This document shows, one piece after another, positions 1 through 5,039 of a DNA stretch of 5,039 nucleotides (the first letter of the stretch is position 1; every line of letters begins with the position of its first letter). The stretch lies in assembly GCA_030150595.1 (NCBI GenBank), contig JASLFQ010000322.1, positions 1 through 5,039 of the forward strand, in the 5' to 3' direction. The notes under the pieces were generated by a model. It saw only the letters and a list, made by a program, of their open reading frames with translations, was not told the DNA's origin and made no database searches. Position numbers and translations under genes: made by a program. The DNA is from Aquirhabdus sp. GTDB lineage: Bacteria > Pseudomonadota > Gammaproteobacteria > Pseudomonadales > Moraxellaceae.

Positions 1-2
1 AA

Positions 3-944
3 AAAGTCACGCCACTCGATCGCGTGGGTATTTATGTACCTGGCGGTAAAGCGTCTTATCCATCTTCGGTACTGATGAATGCGATTCCTGCGCAAGTGGC
101 TGGTGTGACTGAAATTATCATGGTTGTGCCTGCGCCAAAAGGTGAGTTGAATTCACTGGTTCTTGCTGCGGCGTATTTGTCGGGCGTGCATCGTGTTTTC
201 ACCATTGGCGGTGCGCAAGCAGTAGCGGCATTGGCGTACGGTACAGAAACGATTCCTCGCGTGGATAAAATCACAGGGCCGGGCAATCGCTATGTGGCGG
301 CGGCAAAGCGTGCGGTTTTCGGTCAGGTTGGCATCGATATGATTGCTGGCCCGTCGGAAATTTTGGTTTATGCCGAAGGTCAGAATAATCCAGATTGGCT
401 GGCGATGGATTTGTTGTCACAAGCTGAACATGACGAAATTGCGCAGCCGATTTTTATTACTTCTGATGTAAATTTGATCGAACAGGTTGCGGCATCAATT
501 GAGAAATTATTGCCAACATTACCACGGGTAGAGATTGCTCGTACTTCCATTAATAATCGTGGAGCGCTGGTTTTAGTTAAAGATCGTGAGGAAGCGATTG
601 CGTTGATCAATCGGATTGCGCCAGAGCATTTGGAGTTGTGTGTCGATGATCCAGATTCGTTGTTGCCTGAGATTCGCCATGCGGGTGCGATTTTTATGGG
701 ACGTCATACGCCTGAAGCGATTGGCGATTATTGTGCGGGGCCAAACCATGTGTTGCCGACGTCGGGCACAGCGCGTTTTTCATCACCGCTCGGTGTCTAT
801 GATTTCCAAAAACGGAGCAGCATCATTCATTGCTCGCCTGCAGGCAGCAAGCCTTTAGCGCGTGCAGCAGACATTTTGGCGCAACAAGAAGGTTTGGATG
901 CACATGCGCGTTCCGCACGTTATCGTGTTGGAGGTGCAGAATGA
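3..944 (+). CDS. hisD: Histidinol dehydrogenase, 5'-truncated by the window edge
   Basis: HisD catalyses the last two steps of histidine synthesis in the cytoplasm, oxidising L-histidinol to L-histidine with two NAD+ and a bound zinc. The reading frame is open from base 3 ([16 protein letters not shown]...), so the GTG at 24 is an internal valine and the true start lies upstream. About 313 residues are present of a family length near 430. Visible signatures are the [15 protein letters not shown] nucleotide-binding region, GPGNRYV, SQAEHD (Gln codon 420-422, His codon 429-431), PEH (Glu 624-626, His 627-629), GDY (Asp 726-728) and a late His in LDAHARS (903-905). These match the known zinc and catalytic residues of the E. 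coli enzyme (Q259, H262, E326, H327, D360, H419), so the enzyme should be active. Its stop overlaps the hisC start by 4 bases, implying translational coupling. Confidence 0.97.
   Translation, partial: KVTPLDRVGIYVPGGKASYPSSVLMNAIPAQVAGVTEIIMVVPAPKGELNSLVLAAAYLSGVHRVFTIGGAQAVAALAYGTETIPRVDKITGPGNRYVAAAKRAVFGQVGIDMIAGPSEILVYAEGQNNPDWLAMDLLSQAEHDEIAQPIFITSDVNLIEQVAASIEKLLPTLPRVEIARTSINNRGALVLVKDREEAIALINRIAPEHLELCVDDPDSLLPEIRHAGAIFMGRHTPEAIGDYCAGPNHVLPTSGTARFSSPLGVYDFQKRSSIIHCSPAGSKPLARAADILAQQEGLDAHARSARYRVGGAE
930..935 (+). promoter_or_regulatory. Ribosome binding site of hisC
   Basis: GGAGGT lies inside the last codons of hisD, five bases before the ATG at 941. It decides the hisC start: the longer open frame that begins at 830 has no such site and its extra N-terminus is only hisD read in another frame. 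Confidence 0.85.
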
Positions 945-2020
945 GTACTCCAAATCAACGCCTGTGGAGTCCATTGGTTCGTGACCTCGTGCCTTACGTG
1001 CCGGGTGAACAGCCAAAAATCAATAATCTGATCAAGCTCAACACCAACGAAAGCCCATTTCCGCCTTCGCCGCGCGTTCGCGAGGCGATTATTAATGCCC
1101 TCGGCAATGATGGCGATGCGTTGCGGCTTTATCCTGATCCTGATGCGAGTGTGCTGAAGCAAACCATTGCTAAGTATCATGGTTTAGAAACCAATCAAGT
1201 GTTTCTGGGTAATGGCTCGGATGAAGTGCTCGCGCATGTGTTTATGGCGTTTTTCAAGAAAGAAAAACCGCTGTTATATCCAGATATAACCTATAGTTTT
1301 TATCCTGTTTATAGTCAGTTGTACGAAGTGGATACGGTGCAAGTACCGCTCGATGACAACTTCCAAATCAATATCAATGATTACAATATTCCGAATGGTG
1401 GCATCATTCTCGCCAATCCGAATGCGCCGACTGGCGTGTTGCTAGGTCTTGATCAGATCAAGCACTTGCTGACGAATAACCCCGATTCGGTTGTGGTGAT
1501 TGATGAGGCGTATATTGATTTTGGTGGTGTGTCGGCGATTAGTTTGATTAACCAGTTTGATAATTTGGTCGTGTGCCAGACCGTGTCGAAATCGCGTGCT
1601 TTGGCGGGTTTGCGTATCGGGATGGTGTTTGCGCAAGCGCATCTGATTGAAGCGCTGGAACGCGTGAAGAACAGCTTTAATTCGTATCCCTTAGACCGTT
1701 TGGCGATTGTTGGTGGCGTGGCATCGTTTGAAGATGAGGCGTATTTCCAATCGACTTGTCAGACGTTGATCGGTTTGCGTGAGACTTTGGTGAAAGATCT
1801 TCAAGGGTTGGGTTTTGAGATTTTGCCATCGACAGCGAATTTCTTTTTTGCGCGTCATCCGAACGAGGCGGCAGTTGATTTAGCGAAAGGTTTGCGCGAT
1901 GCGGGAATTATTGTGCGTCACTTTGCTAAGCCGAGAATCAGTGAGTTTTTACGGATTACGATTGGGACTGCAAAGCAGAATCAAGCGCTGGTTGAGTGTT
2001 TGACAGAGATGCTGGATTGA
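941..2020 (+). CDS. hisC: Histidinol-phosphate aminotransferase
   Basis: HisC is a cytoplasmic PLP enzyme that transfers an amino group from glutamate to imidazole-acetol phosphate, giving histidinol phosphate. The product is 359 residues, normal for the family, beginning [20 protein letters not shown]. Seen in order are the [11 protein letters not shown] substrate loop, LGNGSDE (89-95, PLP phosphate contacts), NPNAPTG with N161, VIDEAY with D188 (pairs with the PLP ring nitrogen) and Y191, [12 protein letters not shown] with the Schiff-base lysine K217 and phosphate-binding R225, and FLRITIG with R338, which binds the substrate carboxylate. The ATG overlaps the hisD stop (ATGA), so the two are one operon and probably translationally coupled. 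No hisB follows; the operon ends here. The last part of the gene exists a second time, in decayed form, near 4203-4347. Confidence 0.97.
   Translation: MSTPNQRLWSPLVRDLVPYVPGEQPKINNLIKLNTNESPFPPSPRVREAIINALGNDGDALRLYPDPDASVLKQTIAKYHGLETNQVFLGNGSDEVLAHVFMAFFKKEKPLLYPDITYSFYPVYSQLYEVDTVQVPLDDNFQININDYNIPNGGIILANPNAPTGVLLGLDQIKHLLTNNPDSVVVIDEAYIDFGGVSAISLINQFDNLVVCQTVSKSRALAGLRIGMVFAQAHLIEALERVKNSFNSYPLDRLAIVGGVASFEDEAYFQSTCQTLIGLRETLVKDLQGLGFEILPSTANFFFARHPNEAAVDLAKGLRDAGIIVRHFAKPRISEFLRITIGTAKQNQALVECLTEMLD
1889..2020 (+). repeat. Intact copy of a direct repeat (hisC 3' end)
   Basis: This hisC segment, including its stop codon, is repeated in the same orientation at 4216-4347. Over the final 108 bases (1913-2020 against 4240-4347) I count 18 mismatches and no gap, about 83% identity, including 30 identical bases in a row (1936-1965 against 4263-4292). 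The similarity stops at the stop codon; the sequences beyond it differ. Confidence 0.9.
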
Positions 2021-2050
2021 GATGCTTTTGAGATATGCGAATTGATCAAG

Positions 2051-2074
2051 GACGCTACTTCGGTAGCGTTTTTT
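2051..2074 (+). terminator. Intrinsic terminator of the histidine operon
   Basis: A perfect 7-base-pair stem (2052-2058 ACGCTAC with 2063-2069 GTAGCGT) encloses the very stable UUCG tetraloop closed by a C-G pair, followed by a run of six T (2069-2074). It starts 31 bases after the hisC stop, so it ends hisD-hisC transcription and separates it from the next gene. Confidence 0.93.
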
Positions 2075-2240
2075 ATTGCTGAAATGTAGATAGGAATATT
2101 AAGAAAATCTGTTGTCAATACAATGAATTGAATGGGATAGATTCTGGCGATGGAGAGATGACCGCTCAGCCGTCAAACTTTGCTAGTTATTGTTTTTAGG
2201 AGTAACCTTTAAGTAAGAAAATAAGAAAGTTTTCAGCATA

Positions 2241-2246
2241 GAGGAG
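2241..2246 (+). promoter_or_regulatory. Ribosome binding site of the GGDEF-EAL gene
   Basis: GAGGAG sits eight bases before the ATG at 2255 and supports that start. The 234-base gap upstream (2021-2254) otherwise holds the hisC terminator and AT-rich sequence in which a promoter must lie. I could not fix one with confidence, and I see no c-di-GMP riboswitch core. Confidence 0.75.
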
Positions 2247-2254
2247 AGAGCGTC

Positions 2255-4195
2255 ATGGTCTCCGAGCAGGAGGTCTCTCAAGAAGAATTACAACGAGCAT
2301 TGGATGCAAAATGGTGGGTGCTGCGTTTCCCCGCGCCACTAGAAAAGCTCTATCGGCGGCATGCCCGCAAAGTTGCCATCAAGACTTATCGGATTAACGC
2401 ATATATTACCGCAGGGCTATTTGCAACGTTTGGCGTGGCGATTTATGAGTCATTGCCACAGAGTAGTCACGCAGTCTGGTTCAAACTCTTCCTCATGTGT
2501 ATTTCAGTGTTGGTCGTTCGACGGATTATATTGTCGATTCGGCGCTTTGATCACTTATTTGATTGGCATATGACCGCGGGTAGTGCGGTCATCGTCGCGT
2601 TATTGATCATCATGAGTAACATCGTGCCGTCGGGTGAAGCGGTCTTTTTATCTTATGTGGGTGTGAGTTACGCCATATTCTTGGTGTATGGTTTTGTTGG
2701 GTTGCGCTTTCCTTTTGCGTTGTTTGCGGGCTGGGTCGGGGGCGCCGCTGGGGTTGCCTTGACTTATGCGATAGGTTTTCATGTGAACTGGTCGCTCTTG
2801 AACGGAACTTATACGACAGCAAGTCTTTTGGGGATGGTCATCGCATATATGCTGGAGCGTCAAGCGCGCCTTAATTTCTTGCAAGCCAAGTCACTGTCGT
2901 ATTTGTCGTTGCACGATAGTCTGACTCAACTTCCCAATCGAGCTTTATTTGAGAATCGGCTCACCTATGCGTTGGATGTGGCTCATCGAGAGGGTCATAA
3001 ATTTGCGCTGATGTTTATGGATTTGGATGGGTTCAAGGAGGTGAATGACGCGTATGGTCATCACATTGGTGATTTGTTGCTCCGCGAGGTTGCTCAGCGT
3101 ATTCGAAGTCGTATTCGCAGCCAAGATACATTTGCTCGGTTAGGGGGTGACGAGTTCGTGTTGCTGATGAAGATTAAGGAGCTTGAAGGGGTCGCAGTGC
3201 TTGCCGATAAATTACTTGAGGCTCTTCGAGATCCTTTTCATATCGAAGATCGTACGTTACGCATTACTGGTAGTATTGGCATTGCGATATATCCTGATAA
3301 TGGCAACACGCAGCATGATTTGTTGACCAATGCTGATGCTGCGATGTATCACGCGAAGGAAACGGGGCGCAATGCGTATTGTTTCTTTGATACATCCATG
3401 AATGCTCATGCGCACGAGCATATGGAGATCATGCAAGATTTGCGTATGGCTCTTGAACATCGCGAATTGGTTGTTTATTACCAGATGAAAGTTGATACAC
3501 AGAGCGGCATGGCGGTCGGCGCTGAGGCTTTGGTGCGTTGGCAACATCCAAAGCACGGTCTTGTTCCACCTGATCAGTTCATTCCATTGGCTGAGAAAAC
3601 AGGTTTGATTATTCCCATTGGTTCATGGGTACTAGATGAGGCTTGTCGGCAGATGCGCCAATGGCGAGATATGGGGCATCGTCAATGGTCGGTCGCAGTG
3701 AATTTGTCTGCGCACCAGTTTGCGCATACTGATCTCATTCAGACCGTGAGTGAGACGCTGACACGACATGGATTGGAACCCAGTGGTCTGATATTGGAAG
3801 TCACTGAGTCAACGACGATGCGTGATGTGGATGCAAGCGCGGTCATTTTGGAGAGTTTGAATGTGATGGGTGTCAAGATGGCGATCGATGATTTTGGCAC
3901 GGGTTATTCAAGTCTGCTTTATCTCAAACGATTGCCTGCGTGTGAGCTTAAGATCGATCGTGGTTTTATTGCGAACTTGGAACTGACTGAAGATCAAGAA
4001 ATCGTTTCCGCGATCATCGCATTAGGTCATGTATTGGGTCTTAAGATCGTTGCAGAAGGTGTGGAAACCATTGCTCAGAGAGATTTTCTGGCCGAGCGAG
4101 GTTGTGATTCGTTGCAAGGCTATTTGTTCGGCAAACCGATGCCACCGCATGAATTTATCGAGGCTTTGGCGTTGGCTGAGGTGAGGTCTGCGTGA
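2255..4195 (+). CDS. Membrane-bound GGDEF-EAL protein (c-di-GMP cyclase/phosphodiesterase)
   Basis: The 646-residue protein should make and/or degrade the second messenger cyclic di-GMP at the inner membrane. A basic N-terminus (about 1-45) leads into about six hydrophobic segments (roughly 47-66, 73-97, 105-122, 127-148, 152-176, 185-200). I do not recognise this sensor as a named MASE family, and no PAS, GAF or HAMP domain is seen. A short helix (200-217) joins it to the GGDEF domain: HDSLTQLPNR (220-229), FMDLDGF with D256, canonical GGDEF at 297-301, and the inhibitory I-site RSQD (288-291) exactly five residues before it. The EAL domain follows with EALVRW (E424), N483, EVTE (E515, E518), IDDFGTGYSS (D545, D546), K566, AEGVET (600-605) and QGYLFGKP (Q621). 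All expected metal and catalytic residues are present, so both activities are possible; which dominates cannot be read from sequence. It is transcribed alone, and its signal and targets are unknown. Confidence 0.95.
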   Translation: MVSEQEVSQEELQRALDAKWWVLRFPAPLEKLYRRHARKVAIKTYRINAYITAGLFATFGVAIYESLPQSSHAVWFKLFLMCISVLVVRRIILSIRRFDHLFDWHMTAGSAVIVALLIIMSNIVPSGEAVFLSYVGVSYAIFLVYGFVGLRFPFALFAGWVGGAAGVALTYAIGFHVNWSLLNGTYTTASLLGMVIAYMLERQARLNFLQAKSLSYLSLHDSLTQLPNRALFENRLTYALDVAHREGHKFALMFMDLDGFKEVNDAYGHHIGDLLLREVAQRIRSRIRSQDTFARLGGDEFVLLMKIKELEGVAVLADKLLEALRDPFHIEDRTLRITGSIGIAIYPDNGNTQHDLLTNADAAMYHAKETGRNAYCFFDTSMNAHAHEHMEIMQDLRMALEHRELVVYYQMKVDTQSGMAVGAEALVRWQHPKHGLVPPDQFIPLAEKTGLIIPIGSWVLDEACRQMRQWRDMGHRQWSVAVNLSAHQFAHTDLIQTVSETLTRHGLEPSGLILEVTESTTMRDVDASAVILESLNVMGVKMAIDDFGTGYSSLLYLKRLPACELKIDRGFIANLELTEDQEIVSAIIALGHVLGLKIVAEGVETIAQRDFLAERGCDSLQGYLFGKPMPPHEFIEALALAEVRSA

Positions 4196-4202
4196 TTTTT
4201 GG

Positions 4203-4347
4203 AATTTAGTGATCAGGGTTGCGTGAATACGTTATCATTGTGCATCACTTTGCGAAGCCGAAAATCAGTGAGTTTTTACGGATTACGATTGGAACTGCGG
4301 AGCAGAATCAGGCGTTGGTGAGGTGTTTGAAGGTGATGTTAGGGTGA
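4203..4347 (+). pseudogene. hisC: Remnant of a second hisC (3' end only)
   Basis: Translation from 4216 reads GLREYVIIVHHFAKPKISEF..., aligned with [20 protein letters not shown]... of the intact HisC (residues 317 onward), and ends with TGA at the homologous place. Over the last 35 residues 28 are identical. Similarity seems to extend back to about 4203 (aatttagtga against gatttagcga), but only if one extra base is allowed, and TAG and TGA (4207-4212) then lie in the main frame. There is no start codon with a ribosome site and no PLP lysine, so it cannot be functional. It begins about seven bases after the stop of the GGDEF-EAL gene. It may be a displaced gene end left by insertion of DNA at hisC, or the scar of an old duplication. 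Confidence 0.88.
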
Positions 4348-4360
4348 TTTCAATAGTAGG

Positions 4361-4392
4361 GTGTAAGATTTGGCATATTACACTCGATTTTT
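4361..4392 (+). terminator. Possible weak intrinsic terminator
   Basis: GTGTAA (4361-4366) pairs with TTACAC (4378-4383) across an 11-base loop; the stem can be lengthened by a G-U and a G-C pair (4359-4360 with 4384-4385). Five T follow at 4388-4392. It is the only terminator-like structure downstream of the GGDEF-EAL gene, but the stem is AT-rich and the loop large. Confidence 0.4.
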
Positions 4393-4548
4393 CTGAAGAG
4401 AAGAGTTATAAGAAAAATAATAATTTTTTGTGATAGGCATCTTTTGTGCAGTAATTCAGTATTATGTAGCACCGCGCAAGAACCTTACTACGTCTCCATC
4501 TAATGAGTTACCCACTACGCAATTACTTATGGCAATACCACGTTTATT

Positions 4549-4571
4549 ACTTTACCGATATCCGTTAAAGT
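4549..4571. promoter_or_regulatory. Imperfect inverted repeat upstream of the restriction gene
   Basis: ACTTTA (4549-4554) and TAAAGT (4566-4571) form a 6-base perfect dyad around a core containing the palindrome GATATC. It lies 69 bases before the ATG at 4640, next to the AT-rich presumed promoter, so it could be an operator. Arms this short and AT-rich also arise by chance. Confidence 0.25.
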
Positions 4572-4629
4572 CTTTATTTATTTGTATATAAAGTATTTTT
4601 TAAATTAGTTCAACGATTGATACGCAGGC

Positions 4630-4635
4630 AGGAAG
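4630..4635 (+). promoter_or_regulatory. Ribosome binding site of the restriction gene
   Basis: AGGAAG stands four bases before the ATG at 4640. The frame is closed upstream by a TAA at 4601-4603, and no ATG, GTG or TTG occurs in frame between, so 4640 is the only sensible start. Confidence 0.7.
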
Positions 4636-4639
4636 CAAA

Positions 4640-5039
4640 ATGACGAACGAGCGTACGAAATATAAACTCGAAGATCACGTCAACGATTGGGTTAAAACAC
4701 AATTCGATAAATTGAAACTAAAAAATCAGAAAGATTATTACACGGAATCTGCTATTCCAGATTATCTCAAAGAAGCGCTCAAAGGTCGTGCTAAAACTGA
4801 AAATAAAACCAATTTTGGCAAACCCGATTTCAGTCTGATCAAAGGTCAAGTCCCTATTGTCATTGAAAACAAACTCGGTCTCAATAAACTCATCGCTGAA
4901 ACAAAAGATGGTATCAAATTTGATAATACATCAATCTCAAACTATGCGGTGAATGGTGCACTTTATTATGCCACGGGCATGATTGCTTCCGACAAATATC
5001 ATGAGGTGATTGCGATTGGTATTTCAGGGGATTCTGATG
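4640..5039 (+). CDS. N-terminus of a probable restriction-modification protein (PD-(D/E)XK nuclease domain), cut by the window end
   Basis: The first 133 residues of a longer protein are present (MTNERTKYKLEDHVNDWVKT...), with no stop before the window edge. Residues 60-80 read GKPDFSLIKG...VIENKLG: P62-D63, then E76-N-K78 twelve residues after D63, the acidic and lysine residues of a PD-(D/E)XK endonuclease core; E36 in the preceding helix may be a further metal ligand. A later SNYAVNGALYYATG segment (100-113) is in the place where type I HsdR nucleases carry their QxxxY helix. From memory of the family, this pattern ending in a VIAIGISGD-like strand occurs at the N-terminus of proteins annotated as N-6 adenine DNA methylase or type I/IIG (BcgI-like) restriction enzymes, where methylase motifs would follow. 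Those motifs (NPPF/Y, FxGxG) lie outside the window, so the exact class is inference. GC is about 37%, below the his genes, which suggests acquired DNA. Confidence 0.7.
   Translation, partial: MTNERTKYKLEDHVNDWVKTQFDKLKLKNQKDYYTESAIPDYLKEALKGRAKTENKTNFGKPDFSLIKGQVPIVIENKLGLNKLIAETKDGIKFDNTSISNYAVNGALYYATGMIASDKYHEVIAIGISGDSD

Larger units (their letters stand above)
4348..4639. other. AT-rich intergenic region between the hisC relic and the restriction gene
   Basis: Together with the relic this makes 444 bases without an intact gene (4196-4639). The stretch is clearly poorer in GC than the his genes (4561-4620 has 12 G or C in 60). It contains the hairpin at 4361-4392, a dyad at 4549-4571 and an AT-rich stretch 4571-4610 with TATATA/TATAAA (4585-4592) that could serve as a -10 element for the next gene, although no good -35 sits at the right distance. 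I see no tRNA, insertion sequence or convincing small gene. Confidence 0.6.

Noticed and set aside
830..940. Possible longer N-terminus of HisC starting at 830
   Set aside because: The extra 37 residues are the hisD coding sequence in another frame; the ATG at 941 has a strong ribosome site and aligns with the usual HisC start.
2112..2124. TTGTCA (2112-2117) and TACAAT (2119-2124) as promoter elements of the GGDEF-EAL gene
   Set aside because: They are adjacent, not 16-18 bases apart, and neither has a good partner at the right distance.
2075..2254. A c-di-GMP riboswitch or other leader RNA before the GGDEF-EAL gene
   Set aside because: I could find neither the GEMM-type core nor a convincing stem arrangement by eye.
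2610..3556. Antisense open frames within the GGDEF-EAL gene
   Set aside because: They lie opposite a gene with clear domain motifs, have no recognisable similarity, and have the odd composition expected of shadow frames.
4478..4488. Eleven bases (AAGAACCTTAC) identical to a conserved part of 16S rRNA
   Set aside because: The match does not extend, and a match of this length is expected by chance between a window and an rRNA gene of these sizes.
4503..4568. A 21-codon open frame (MSYPLRNYLW...) in the AT-rich gap
   Set aside because: It has no ribosome binding site, no recognisable similarity, and a length easily reached by chance.

Overview
The window (about 46-48% GC over most of its length) looks like a proteobacterial chromosome. 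The order hisD-hisC with a 4-base ATGA overlap, followed at once by a strong terminator rather than hisB, fits the short hisG-hisD-hisC operon known from gammaproteobacteria such as Moraxellaceae and Pseudomonadaceae. The HisC sequence also reads like that group. A betaproteobacterium cannot be excluded, and no species is claimed.

Layout: 3-944 is the 3' part of hisD (its start lies before the window). 941-2020 is a complete hisC. 2051-2074 is a textbook intrinsic terminator with a UUCG loop that ends the histidine operon. After a 234-base gap, 2255-4195 encodes a 646-residue membrane protein with six predicted transmembrane segments, then a GGDEF domain and an EAL domain, both with their key residues intact. 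Seven bases after its stop codon lies a broken, diverged copy of the last part of hisC (about 4203-4347). From there to 4639 the DNA is AT-rich and contains a weak terminator-like hairpin and a small dyad. At 4640 a new gene of about 37% GC begins and runs off the window end. Its first 133 residues carry a PD-(D/E)XK nuclease motif typical of the N-terminus of type I-like or fused restriction-modification proteins.

The first two genes catalyse two steps of histidine synthesis and are co-transcribed. The c-di-GMP protein is an independent unit with no visible link to histidine. The most notable point is that the c-di-GMP gene is bracketed by two direct copies of the hisC 3' end, one functional and one relic, and that a compositionally different restriction gene begins just beyond the relic. 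This suggests that the hisC 3' end has been a site of DNA insertion or recombination and that the right edge of the window enters an accessory (possibly defence) region. That reading is inference. No integrase, tRNA, insertion sequence or CRISPR array is visible here, and I did not find a clearly undescribed system within the window.
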